Of a stretch of 64,000 bases of DNA, positions 7,408 to 15,405 are shown piece after piece. Source of the DNA: Kaistia defluvii (GTDB lineage Bacteria > Pseudomonadota > Alphaproteobacteria > Rhizobiales > Kaistiaceae); assembly GCF_026343955.1 (NCBI RefSeq), contig NZ_JAPKNI010000001.1, forward strand, positions 620,001-684,000. The letters are read 5' to 3'. The stretch's first letter is position 1. Every line of letters begins with the position of its first letter. A model generated the notes under the pieces. The model ran no database searches. It was not told where the DNA came from and was given only the letters and a program-made list of their open reading frames with translations. The position numbers and the translations under genes were made by a program.

Positions 7408-9171
7408 TCACGCGCGCTCGACGGACCCCGTCCCGGCCTCGACCCCGGCAGCAGCCGGGAGGGTCAGCGCACGGACCGCCTCCATCTGGCTCAGGAACAC
7501 CTTGCCGGACAGTTTGGCGAGAAAGTCGGAACGGCGCAGCCGGTCCATCACCGGCCCCTTCACTTCCGACAGGTGAAACTGGATTCCGGCATCCTGCAGG
7601 CGGCTGTTGATCTCGAACAGGCTGTCGAGCGCGCTGGAATCGATCGTGTTGACGGCGGGACACATCAGGATCAGGTGCCGCACCTTCGGCCGCTCGGCCA
7701 CCAGCCGCAACACGCTGTCTTCGAGGAAGCCGCAATTGCCGAAATAAAGGCTTTCGTCGACGCGCAGGCCGAGCACGGCCTCGTCGGTGAGAACGGCATG
7801 GCGCTCGACATTGCGGAAATGCTCCGTCCCCGGCATCTGGCCGACGACAGCCATATGGGGCCGGCTGGTGCGCTGGAGATGCAGGATCAGCGACACGGCC
7901 ACGCCGGTGACGACGCCGATCTCCACGCCCCAGATCCACGTCACCAGGATCGTCGCTGAGATCGCGACGAAATCCGGCCGCGAATAGGCATAGACGCGCC
8001 GGATCGCCGCGATATCGACCAGCGATAGAACGGCGACGATGATCGTCGCCGCCAGCGTCGCCTGCGGCAGATGCGCGAGATAGGGCGTCAGGAACAGCGT
8101 GACGAGACCGATGCCGATGGCGGTATAGAGCCCGGCCGCAGGCGTCTCGGCGCCGGCGTCGAAATTGACCACGGAGCGGGCAAAGCCGCCCGTGACCGGA
8201 TAGCCCGACGAAAAGCCGGAAGCGAGATTGGCGACGCCGAGCCCGATCAGTTCCTGGTTGGGCGAGATCCGCTGCCGCCGCTTCGAGGCGAGCGTCTGGG
8301 CGATCGAGATCGACTCGACGAAGCCAACGACGCTGAGCAGCAAGGCGGGCCCCGCCAGGCGCGTCACCGTCTCGATCGAAAGATCCGGCAGCGCAAACAC
8401 CGGCAGGCCCTGCGGGATGGTGCCGACCAGCTGCACGCCCTTGGCCTGCAGGTCGAAGGCGACCGCCGCCACCGTCGTCACGACGATCGCCGCGATCGGC
8501 CCGAGCCGCACGATCAGTTCGGCCCCCGCGCGACGCAGGCCAAGCCGAAGCAGCACCCCCTTCAACCGCGAGCGCACGAAGATCAGGAAGGCGACGACCC
8601 CGACACCGATCAGGACGGTATAGGGATTGACGAGCGGGAGCGCCCGGAAGAGGCCTGCCAGCATCTCGGGCAAGGTGCTGCCGCCGGCTCGGACGCCCAG
8701 TACATGCTTGAGCTGGCTGACGGCGATCAGCACGCCGGACGCGGTGATGAAGCCGGAAATCACCGGCCGGCTGAGCAATCCGGCCAGGAAGCCGAGGCGG
8801 AACACGCCCATCAGCACCAGGATGACGCCGGAGAGAAAGGCGAGCGCCACCGCCATGGCGAGGTATTCCGGCGATCCCGGCGCCGCGACCTGGCTGATCG
8901 CCGCCGCCGTCATCAGCGAGATCACCGCGACCGGCCCGACCGCCAGCGTCCGGCTGGTGCCGAACAGCATGTAGGCGACCAGCGGCAGCATCGACGCATA
9001 GAGCCCGACCTGGGGCGGCAGGCCGGCCAGCATCGCATAGGCGAGCGACTGCGGCACCAGCATCACCGTGACGATCACCGCGGCGATCAGGTCATTGGTC
9101 AGCGTCGATCGATCGTAGCGGCGGCCCCAGTCGAGAATGGGGAGGCTTCGTTGCAGCAGTCTCGCGATCAC
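7408..9171 (-). CDS. SulP family inorganic anion transporter with STAS domain
   Basis: Inner-membrane transporter of 587 aa in the SLC26/SulP family, which moves sulfate, bicarbonate or related anions. The start of the membrane domain has the family signature (VPQSLAYAMLAGLPPQVGLYAS, positions about 40-61) and later GFSSGYPVTGGFARSVVNFDAG. About ten to twelve membrane segments run to residue 430. A C-terminal STAS domain follows (about 445-560), with the core LILMCPAVNTIDSSALDSL. The gene is last in a three-gene operon behind a class V aminotransferase and a persulfide-dioxygenase-like hydrolase, which makes sulfate or sulfite a likelier substrate than bicarbonate. That is inference from context. 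Confidence 0.93.
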   Translation of the reverse strand: MIARLLQRSLPILDWGRRYDRSTLTNDLIAAVIVTVMLVPQSLAYAMLAGLPPQVGLYASMLPLVAYMLFGTSRTLAVGPVAVISLMTAAAISQVAAPGSPEYLAMAVALAFLSGVILVLMGVFRLGFLAGLLSRPVISGFITASGVLIAVSQLKHVLGVRAGGSTLPEMLAGLFRALPLVNPYTVLIGVGVVAFLIFVRSRLKGVLLRLGLRRAGAELIVRLGPIAAIVVTTVAAVAFDLQAKGVQLVGTIPQGLPVFALPDLSIETVTRLAGPALLLSVVGFVESISIAQTLASKRRQRISPNQELIGLGVANLASGFSSGYPVTGGFARSVVNFDAGAETPAAGLYTAIGIGLVTLFLTPYLAHLPQATLAATIIVAVLSLVDIAAIRRVYAYSRPDFVAISATILVTWIWGVEIGVVTGVAVSLILHLQRTSRPHMAVVGQMPGTEHFRNVERHAVLTDEAVLGLRVDESLYFGNCGFLEDSVLRLVAERPKVRHLILMCPAVNTIDSSALDSLFEINSRLQDAGIQFHLSEVKGPVMDRLRRSDFLAKLSGKVFLSQMEAVRALTLPAAAGVEAGTGSVERA

Positions 9172-9214
9172 GCTTCAGGCCCGTGTTGGAGGAAGGCGTC
9201 AGAGATGGAAACGA

Positions 9215-10096
9215 TCAGCCCCAGTCCGGCTCGCCCAGCGCGCCGATTGGGATCTTCAGATAGCGTCGGCCATTGGCTTCCGGCTCGGGCAGCCGGCCGC
9301 CATTCGTATTCACCTGCAAGGCATGCAGGATCAGCTTCGGCATTGGCAAGGTCGCATCGCGCCGATTTCGCAGCGCCACGAACTCGGCCTCGCTCGCGCA
9401 GACGGAAACATGCGTGTTGCGGGCGCGCTGTTCGGCGACCGTGCTTTCCCATGCGGGCTCGCGCCCACCAGGCTGGTAGTCATGCCCGGTGAACAGCCGC
9501 GTCTCGTCCGGCAAGGCCAGAATGGCCTGGATCGAGCGCCAGAGATCGCCGGCCGATCCGCCCGGGAAATCGGCCCGCGCCGTGCCGCTGTCCGGCATGA
9601 ACAGCGTGTCGTGCACGAAGGCGGCGTCGCCGACGACATAGGTGATCGAAGCCAGCGTATGGCCGGGCGACAACATCACCCGCGCCTCGAGATCGCCGAT
9701 GCGGAAGCGATCGCCATCGGCAAACAGCCGATCCCAGGCCGACCCGTCGGCTGGCAGGTCGGTCCGATTGTAGATGGCGTTCCAGATCGTCTGGACGCCC
9801 GCCACCTTCTCGCCGATCGCCGTCGGCGCGCCGGTCCTGCGGCGCAGATAGTCGGCGGCCGAAAGACGATCGGCATGCGGATGAGTATCGAGGATCCATT
9901 CCAGCGTCAGGCCTTGCGAGGCGATGAAGGCGAGCAGGCGGTCGGCGTTCCGGCTCGCCACCGAGCCCGACTTCTCGTCGAAGTCGAGCACGGTATCGAT
10001 GATGGCACAGCGCCGCGTCGCCGGGTCGGCCACGATATACTGGATGGAGAACGTCCGGGGATCGAAGAACCCCGTCACCTGCGGCCGGCCGGCCAA
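9215..10096 (-). CDS. MBL-fold metallo-hydrolase, persulfide dioxygenase (ETHE1/Blh)-like
   Basis: About 293 aa of the metallo-beta-lactamase fold. The metal motif is THPHADR (reading HxHxDR), followed by SPGHTLAS, the bridging Asp in DTLFMPDSGTARADFPGG, and LFTGHDYQP. The DTLFxxDxGxxRxDFPGGxA block is characteristic of persulfide dioxygenases and of Blh proteins in sulfide detoxification, which oxidise glutathione persulfide to sulfite. ETHE1 and Blh usually have HxHxDH; here the last His is Arg. That residue is not an iron ligand in mononuclear ETHE1, so activity is still plausible. I prefer a TTG start at 10096 because the upstream gene's stop lies at 10098-10100; a longer frame from ATG 10141 would overlap that gene. 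It sits between an aminotransferase and a SulP gene. Confidence 0.85.
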   Translation of the reverse strand: MAGRPQVTGFFDPRTFSIQYIVADPATRRCAIIDTVLDFDEKSGSVASRNADRLLAFIASQGLTLEWILDTHPHADRLSAADYLRRRTGAPTAIGEKVAGVQTIWNAIYNRTDLPADGSAWDRLFADGDRFRIGDLEARVMLSPGHTLASITYVVGDAAFVHDTLFMPDSGTARADFPGGSAGDLWRSIQAILALPDETRLFTGHDYQPGGREPAWESTVAEQRARNTHVSVCASEAEFVALRNRRDATLPMPKLILHALQVNTNGGRLPEPEANGRRYLKIPIGALGEPDWG

Positions 10097-10097
10097 G

Positions 10098-11633
10098 TCA
10101 GGCCGCCTTGTCGGCAGGGCGGAACTTCGCCGTCGCGACATCGACCTGATAGGCGGAGGCAGCGGACGGGTCGCGCGCCAGCTGGTCGAGCGAGCGGATC
10201 AGGAAATCGGCCTTGGCATCGTCCATCAGGAAGCTGAGGTTCAGCCGCACCCAGCCGGGCTTCTCGATTTCCTGGCCGGCGCCGATGCTGGCGCGGATCG
10301 CGTTGGAGGCGTCCTCGTCAATGCCGAGCAGGCGATGCGCATAGGGGCCGGCGCAGGCACAGCCACCTCGCGCCTGGATGCCGAAGCAATCGCTCAGCAT
10401 GCGGGTGAAGAGCTGGTGGTGGACGAAGCCGCCTTCGCCGTTCAGCACGCGCATGGAGAAGATCGGCAGCCGCTCGCCCCTGTCGACGCCGAGCAGCTTC
10501 AGCCGAGGATTCTGCGACCACACGGCCAGCGCCCGGTCGTTCAGCTCGGCATGGCGGCGATCGATGAAGGCCTGCCCGACCGCATCCTTGACGAGAAAGG
10601 CCAGCACGGCGCGGATGTCGCCAACGACGTTCGGCGTGCCCGCCTCTTCCCGCGCGGCGAGATCCTTCACATAGTCGTGGCCCCAGGGCGAAACGAACGA
10701 CACGGTGCCGCCACCGGGCCAGCTCGGCCGCGTCTGCGTCACGGCGGATTTCCGCACCACGAGAATGCCGGAAGCGCCCGGGCCACCGACAAACTTGTGC
10801 GGCGACAGCACGATCGCGTCCTTCGCCAGGCCTTCGCCCCGCGCCATGTTCATCGGCATGTAGGGGCCGCCGCCGGCATAGTCCCAGACCGCGAGCGCGC
10901 CGTGTCGCTTCAGCAGCGCCGTCACCGCATCCGTATCCGTGGTGATGCCGGTGACGTTGGAGGCGGCCGAGAAAGCGCCGATGCGCAGGCTCCGGTCGCC
11001 GGTTCGCGCCAGCGTCGCTTCGAGTTCGCCGAGATCCGGGCCGCCTTCGGCCGCTTCGGCGATCTCGATCACCTCAGCGCCGCTCTCGCGCCAGGGCAGG
11101 ATGTTGGAGTGGTGCTCATAGGGGCCGACGATCACCAGCGGATTCTCGCCGCGCTGCGCCGCGTCGGCGACACCGAGCAGCGACACCAGCCGGTTGATTC
11201 CGGCGGTCGCGCCCGAACCGGTGAAGATGACGGCGCAATCCGCGTCGGCGCCGACCAGCCGGCCGATGGTGGCGCGCCCCTCGCGGCGCATCCGCGTCAT
11301 CGCGCCACCGCAATAGGACGCCTCGGTATGGCTGTTGGCGTAATAGGGCAGGACTTCTTCCATGACGAAGCTCTCGACCTGGCGCAGCGCCCGGCCCGAG
11401 GCGACGTAATCGGCATAGAGCAAGGGCTTCAGCCCGAAGGGGCCTTCGATCAGCTTCCCCTCGCCGATCAGCCCTTCGCGCAGTTCGCGCACGATATCCG
11501 GGCTTGCGAGACTGGCGCGAAAACGCTGCAACGGCGTGGCGTTGACGGTCTCGATCGTGTCGCGTGAGGTATCCATGGCCATGCGCTTTCTGAGGAAAGA
11601 GGCCCATCGCAGGCGGAGGCCGAAACGGGTCAT
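10098..11633 (-). CDS. Class V aminotransferase, cysteine desulfurase-like PLP enzyme
   Basis: PLP-dependent fold type I enzyme. In the long reading (511 aa) the PLP lysine is about K280 in LSPHKFVGGPGASG, the cofactor Asp lies in WDYAGGG, and a conserved cysteine-rich block RGGCACAGPY is at about 423-431, where SufS-type desulfurases carry their active-site Cys. This suggests an enzyme that takes sulfur or selenium from cysteine-like substrates, but related class V proteins have other activities. The start is uncertain: ATGs at 11633, 11582 and 11576 are possible and none has a strong ribosome-binding site. First gene of an operon with the persulfide-dioxygenase-like hydrolase and the SulP transporter; divergent from an AsnC regulator that probably controls it. 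Confidence 0.87.
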   Translation of the reverse strand: MTRFGLRLRWASFLRKRMAMDTSRDTIETVNATPLQRFRASLASPDIVRELREGLIGEGKLIEGPFGLKPLLYADYVASGRALRQVESFVMEEVLPYYANSHTEASYCGGAMTRMRREGRATIGRLVGADADCAVIFTGSGATAGINRLVSLLGVADAAQRGENPLVIVGPYEHHSNILPWRESGAEVIEIAEAAEGGPDLGELEATLARTGDRSLRIGAFSAASNVTGITTDTDAVTALLKRHGALAVWDYAGGGPYMPMNMARGEGLAKDAIVLSPHKFVGGPGASGILVVRKSAVTQTRPSWPGGGTVSFVSPWGHDYVKDLAAREEAGTPNVVGDIRAVLAFLVKDAVGQAFIDRRHAELNDRALAVWSQNPRLKLLGVDRGERLPIFSMRVLNGEGGFVHHQLFTRMLSDCFGIQARGGCACAGPYAHRLLGIDEDASNAIRASIGAGQEIEKPGWVRLNLSFLMDDAKADFLIRSLDQLARDPSAASAYQVDVATAKFRPADKAA

Positions 11634-11680
11634 TCAAACCATCATTTCAACTTCCAAACGCGTAAAACACACCGATTTCA

Positions 11681-11716
11681 TTGACAAATAGCTCCACATT
11701 CGATCATACGATCGAA
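11681..11716 (+). promoter_or_regulatory. AsnC promoter with perfect inverted-repeat operator
   Basis: A consensus -35 box TTGACA lies at 11681-11686. The -10 region (TCATAC, 11704-11709, 17-bp spacer) falls inside a perfect inverted repeat, TTCGATC-ATAC-GATCGAA at 11699-11716, which ends 2 nt before the first possible ATG. A second copy of the half-site with its flank (ATTCGATCATA) recurs at 11730-11740, inside the first codons. This arrangement fits autoregulation by the AsnC protein and control of the divergent aminotransferase operon. Confidence 0.6.
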
Positions 11717-11718
11717 AT

Positions 11719-12195
11719 ATGAAGTCAAAATTCGATCATATGGATTTGCGAATTCTGCGCGCCCTGCAGAATGATTCATCGCTGTCGCAGCGCGAGCTGG
11801 CCGAGACGGTGAACCTGTCGCAGAACGCCTGCTGGCGGCGGCTCCAGGCAATCCAGCAGAGCGGCGTGATCCAGGGCTATTCGGTCCGGCTCAACCGCGC
11901 CGCCGTCGATCTCGACGTGGTCGTCTTCGTCATGATCCGCACCCGCCATCATTCCAAGGCATGGCTGGAAACCTTCCGCCAGCATGTGCAGTCCATGCCG
12001 GAAGTGATCGACTTCTACCGGATCGGCGGCGACTACGACTACATGCTGAAGATCGTCACGCACGACCTCGCGAGCTACGACCGCTCCTATCAGCGCCTGA
12101 TCGAGAAGGTGGAGCTGGACACGGTCACCTCCTATTTCGCCATGGAGGCGATCGCGGAACAGCGTCCCTTCCCGATCCGCGATGTCGGCGGCTAG
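11719..12195 (+). CDS. Lrp/AsnC family transcriptional regulator
   Basis: Feast/famine regulator of about 158 aa. The N-terminal helix-turn-helix reads MDLRILRALQNDSSLSQRELAETVNLSQNACWRRLQAIQQSGVI (about residues 8-50), followed by the RAM ligand-binding domain with the usual GDYDYMLKIV core at about 112-121. There is no clear ribosome-binding site before ATG 11719 because a palindrome occupies that place; an in-frame ATG at 11740 would give a protein starting MDLRIL, the usual Lrp beginning, so the true start may be there or translation may be near-leaderless. It is divergent from the aminotransferase, hydrolase and SulP operon and likely senses an amino acid, perhaps a sulfur amino acid as in DecR-type regulators. 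The ligand is inferred from context only. Confidence 0.92.
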   Translation: MKSKFDHMDLRILRALQNDSSLSQRELAETVNLSQNACWRRLQAIQQSGVIQGYSVRLNRAAVDLDVVVFVMIRTRHHSKAWLETFRQHVQSMPEVIDFYRIGGDYDYMLKIVTHDLASYDRSYQRLIEKVELDTVTSYFAMEAIAEQRPFPIRDVGG

Positions 12196-12221
12196 CGCAG
12201 AAGTGAGACCGCGCAGTCCGA

Positions 12222-12267
12222 TTGACGATGCCCGATCGCGGATCTAGAAATTAAACAGTTGTTTTAA
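12222..12267 (+). promoter_or_regulatory. Promoter and operator-like site A before the GMC gene
   Basis: A plausible promoter, TTGACG (12222-12227), 17-bp spacer, TAGAAA (12245-12250), is followed at once by TTAAACAGTTGTTTTAA at 12251-12267, a near-perfect inverted repeat (TTAAACA-GT-TGTTTTAA with one extra T). The same 17-bp consensus occurs at 2957-2973 and 7292-7308. A protein bound here would cover the expected transcription start. Confidence 0.5.
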
Positions 12268-12289
12268 TCAGCGGATTTGCGGGCTCGCC

Positions 12290-13999
12290 ATGTTCTTCGA
12301 CCATATCATCGTTGGCGGCGGCTCCGCCGGCTGCGTGCTGGCCAATCGGCTTTCGGCCGACCCGAAGCGCCGCGTGCTGCTGATCGAGGCGGGTCCCGAT
12401 ACCCCGCCCGAAGCGGTCCCCGCCACGATCTATGGCGAGGGCTTCCTGCCGGATTATTTCCAGCCCTATCGCTACTGGACCGAGCTGAAGGCCTATACCG
12501 GCCCGATCGGCAACAAATCGCCGGCCGAGATCAAGGCCGCCATGCCCGAGCGCCGCTACGAGCAGGCGCGCGTCATGGGCGGCGGTTCCTCGGTAAACGC
12601 CCAGGTGCTGATCCGCGGCCTCGCCACTGATTATGACGAGTGGCAGGCGATGGGCGCGGCAGGATGGTCCTGGGACGACTGCCTGCCCTATCTCAAGAAG
12701 ATCGAGCGCGACCTCGATTTCTCGACGCCGCTGAGCGGCACCGAAGGGCGCATCCCGATCCGCCGCACCTTCCCGGAATACTGGAGCCCGTTTGCCCTCG
12801 CCTTCCGCGACGTGGTCGGCAGGGCCGGCATTCCCTATCTCGACGACAGCCACCAGCAGGTCGGCGACGCCTGCTTCCCGTTCGGCCGCAACAATGCCTA
12901 CAACCACCGGGTCTCGTCGGCGGCGGGCTATCTCGACGAGTCGACCCGCCGTCGTCCCAACCTGAAGATCCTTTCCGGAACCGTGGTGCAGGGGCTGACC
13001 TCGGAAGGGCGCCGCATCACCGGCGTCACCATCCGCCGCGACGGCAAGGACGAGCGCATCGAGGCCAGCGAGGTCATCCTGTCGGCCGGCGCGCTACACA
13101 GCCCGGCCCTGCTGATGCGCGCCGGCATCGGCCGCGCCGAGCATCTCGCCGAGCACAACATCGCCGTCCTCAGCGACCGGCGCGGCGTCGGCGAGAACCT
13201 CCTCGACCACCCGCTGATCGGCTTCGGCGTCCATCTGAAGCCGGAGGGCCAGCTTTCGCGCGCCGCCAAGAACGGCTTCCTGATGCATATGCGCTGGAGC
13301 TCGGGCCATCCGCAGACGCCGCGCGTCGACATGAAGCTGACCGTCTCCGGCCGCTTTGCCGCGACGCGGCTGGGCGAACGCCTCGCCACCGTCAATTTCG
13401 GTCCCAACAAGGCCTATTCAAAGGGCATCGTGCGACTGAACGATGCCTCGCCCCATTCCGAGCCCTTCGTTGCCTTCAACTATCTTTCCGACCATCGCGA
13501 TCTCGAGCGCTTCATGACCACGGCGCGCCAGGTCGCCGGGTTCCTGACGCAGGGTCCCGTCTCCGACTATGTCAGCGCCTTCTGGCCGGGCATCTACGCG
13601 GCCTCGCTGCGCAACCTGACCGCGCCGACGGCGATGAACAAGATCATCACCAATGTCGCGGCCGGCCTGCTCGATCTCGGGGGCGCGGCGCGGCAGCTCG
13701 TGCTGGGCGCGGCCATAGACAAGCGCTTCCCGCTCGACAAGACCATGGCCGACGAAACGCTGATGGAAGAATGGATCCGCGCCGGCGTGCAGGGCGACTG
13801 GCATCCCTGCGGCACCAACCGCATGGGCCGCGCCGATGATCCGAACGCCGTGGTCGATCCGCATGGCTCGGTCTATGGCGTCGAGGGCTTGCGCGTCGCC
13901 GACGCATCGATCATGCCGTCGATCCCGGCCGCCAACATCAACCTGACGACGATGATGATCGCCGAGAAGATCGCCGACGATATCCTGGCCGGGCGCTAA
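12290..13999 (+). CDS. GMC family FAD-dependent oxidoreductase
   Basis: Flavin alcohol oxidoreductase of 569 aa. FAD motif at the start ([20 protein letters not shown]), GMC signature 1 as RRYEQARVMGGGSSVN, signature 2 as GALHSPALLMRAGIG, C-terminal catalytic block DWHPCGTNRMG and the Asn in AANINLTTMMIAEK. The position usually GTC is GTN here. It is a closer relative of the 4.1-kb GMC protein than of the other three, sharing several blocks and probably the same regulator site in its promoter. It heads a plus-strand group with an Asp/Glu racemase family protein 36 nt downstream and a second AsnC regulator, which may point to an amino-acid-derived or hydroxy-acid substrate. Substrate not determinable. 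Confidence 0.93.
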   Translation: MFFDHIIVGGGSAGCVLANRLSADPKRRVLLIEAGPDTPPEAVPATIYGEGFLPDYFQPYRYWTELKAYTGPIGNKSPAEIKAAMPERRYEQARVMGGGSSVNAQVLIRGLATDYDEWQAMGAAGWSWDDCLPYLKKIERDLDFSTPLSGTEGRIPIRRTFPEYWSPFALAFRDVVGRAGIPYLDDSHQQVGDACFPFGRNNAYNHRVSSAAGYLDESTRRRPNLKILSGTVVQGLTSEGRRITGVTIRRDGKDERIEASEVILSAGALHSPALLMRAGIGRAEHLAEHNIAVLSDRRGVGENLLDHPLIGFGVHLKPEGQLSRAAKNGFLMHMRWSSGHPQTPRVDMKLTVSGRFAATRLGERLATVNFGPNKAYSKGIVRLNDASPHSEPFVAFNYLSDHRDLERFMTTARQVAGFLTQGPVSDYVSAFWPGIYAASLRNLTAPTAMNKIITNVAAGLLDLGGAARQLVLGAAIDKRFPLDKTMADETLMEEWIRAGVQGDWHPCGTNRMGRADDPNAVVDPHGSVYGVEGLRVADASIMPSIPAANINLTTMMIAEKIADDILAGR

Positions 14000-14035
14000 G
14001 GGCCGAACGCAGGACCAATTCAGGAGACGAGGAAC

Positions 14036-14773
14036 GTGGGAATCTATCGGGTTCGTCCGGATGCGCAGAGCTATGGCCATGAGATCGGCATCCTGCTGAT
14101 CGCCTGCTCCAATCCCTTCCCGCCGGGCGATGTCGGCAACGCCTGGAGCTACAATTATCCGGTGCTGTACGAGACCATCTACGACGTCACCATCGACAGC
14201 CTGATCAATGAGGGCGACCGCTCGATGGCGCCGTCGGTGGTCGCCGCGGCGAAGAAGCTGCAAGGCATGGGCGTCAAGGCGATCACCAGCGATTGCGGCT
14301 ACATGCTGTATTTCCAGGAGGAAGTCGCCGCCGCGCTCGACATCCCGGTGATGCTGTCGAGCCTGCTGCAGCTGCCCTTCATCGCGGCAACCTTGGCGCC
14401 CAGCGCCTCGATCGGCGTCATTTGCGCCAACAAGGACCGGCTGACGCCGGAGCTGCTCTCTTACGCCTACCCGCACCCGACCCGGACGTTGCATGTCGCG
14501 GGGCTGCAGGACGCGCCGGCCTTCCGCTATGCCATTCTCGACGAGAAGGGCGAGCTCGACAGCGACGCGGTGGAAAAGGAAGTCGTCGAGCGCGCCGTGA
14601 AGCTGGTCGAGGAACATCCCGAAATCGGCGCGATCCTGCTGGAATGCTCCAACCTTCCCCTTTACGCTGCGGCGGTACAGCGGGCGACGGGCCGGCATGT
14701 GTTCGACTTCCTGACGATGATCGATTTCGTACAGGGAGCGGGCCGGCGCCGGACCTATCAGGGAGGCTACTGA
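14036..14773 (+). CDS. Aspartate/glutamate racemase family protein
   Basis: 245 aa, starting with GTG at 14036 after an AGGAGACGAGGAAC ribosome-binding stretch. The fold is that of Asp/Glu/hydantoin racemases and maleate isomerases, with two half-site cysteines: C87 in ITSDCGYM and C204 in LLECSNLPLY. Those are the expected pair of acid/base thiols. Some members are racemases, others decarboxylases or isomerases, so the reaction is open. It lies 36 nt behind a GMC oxidoreductase and 4 nt before an AsnC regulator, so the three probably form one transcript. A role in handling an amino acid or an alpha-substituted diacid fits the AsnC neighbour. Confidence 0.85.
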   Translation: MGIYRVRPDAQSYGHEIGILLIACSNPFPPGDVGNAWSYNYPVLYETIYDVTIDSLINEGDRSMAPSVVAAAKKLQGMGVKAITSDCGYMLYFQEEVAAALDIPVMLSSLLQLPFIAATLAPSASIGVICANKDRLTPELLSYAYPHPTRTLHVAGLQDAPAFRYAILDEKGELDSDAVEKEVVERAVKLVEEHPEIGAILLECSNLPLYAAAVQRATGRHVFDFLTMIDFVQGAGRRRTYQGGY

Positions 14774-14777
14774 ACCG

Positions 14778-15272
14778 ATGGACAGTCCCGGCTCCGGCAA
14801 AGACGCAGCTTCCAGCGGCCGTGTCCGGGACAAGCAGCCCACACTCGACGGCACCGATCGTAAGCTGATCGCCCTGTTGCAGGAGAATGCGCGCGAATCC
14901 GTCACAGAGCTGGCGCGCAAGCTGAAGCTCGGCCGGACCACCGTGCACGAGCGGATCGCCAAGCTCGAGAAGAGCGGCGTCATCCTCGGCTATTCGACCA
15001 TCCTGTCGCGCAATCTCGGCACGCCGGCGAGCCGGGCGATCGTCATGCTGAGCCTGGTGCAGCGCATGCAGCCGGCCGTGATGGAGCGGCTGCGGCGGCT
15101 GCCGGAAGTGCTTACCTGCCACACCGTCAGCGGCGACTTCGACCTCGCTCTCATGGTCGAGGCGCCGCAGATGGACGATCTCGACGCCGTGCTCGACGAG
15201 ATCATCAACCTTCCCGGCGTCGAGCGCTGCCGCAGCTCGATCATCATGACGACCAATTTCGACAAGGGCTGA
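14778..15272 (+). CDS. Lrp/AsnC family transcriptional regulator
   Basis: 164 aa. A 20-residue polar N-terminal extension precedes the helix-turn-helix (LDGTDRKLIALLQENARESVTELARKLKLGRTTVHERIAKLEKSGVI), then the RAM domain with the GDFDLALMVEA core. It begins 4 nt after the racemase-family gene and is followed, after a 133-nt gap with a direct repeat, by a saccharopine-dehydrogenase-like gene. It probably controls that gene or the upstream group in response to an amino acid. Unlike the AsnC protein at 11.7 kb it is not divergent from its neighbours. Confidence 0.92.
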   Translation: MDSPGSGKDAASSGRVRDKQPTLDGTDRKLIALLQENARESVTELARKLKLGRTTVHERIAKLEKSGVILGYSTILSRNLGTPASRAIVMLSLVQRMQPAVMERLRRLPEVLTCHTVSGDFDLALMVEAPQMDDLDAVLDEIINLPGVERCRSSIIMTTNFDKG

Positions 15273-15280
15273 CGGCGCTT

Positions 15281-15315
15281 CCGTCATTTCGTCGGACAGG
15301 CCGTCGTTTCGTCGG
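15281..15315. repeat. Short direct repeat upstream of the saccharopine-dehydrogenase-like gene
   Basis: Two 15-mers differing at one base, CCGTCATTTCGTCGG (15281-15295) and CCGTCGTTTCGTCGG (15301-15315), start exactly 20 bp apart, about two helical turns. They lie between the AsnC gene and the gene it may regulate, so they are candidate AsnC binding sites. Chance origin in GC-rich DNA is possible. Confidence 0.4.
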
Positions 15316-15405
15316 CGGAACGGCGGTCGAGCTTCATTTTCCACGCTGGCGACCGCATCGCCCGCCCCGGACAATCGGTGCCTCGAGAGCGAGGGAGCCG
15401 CTGCC

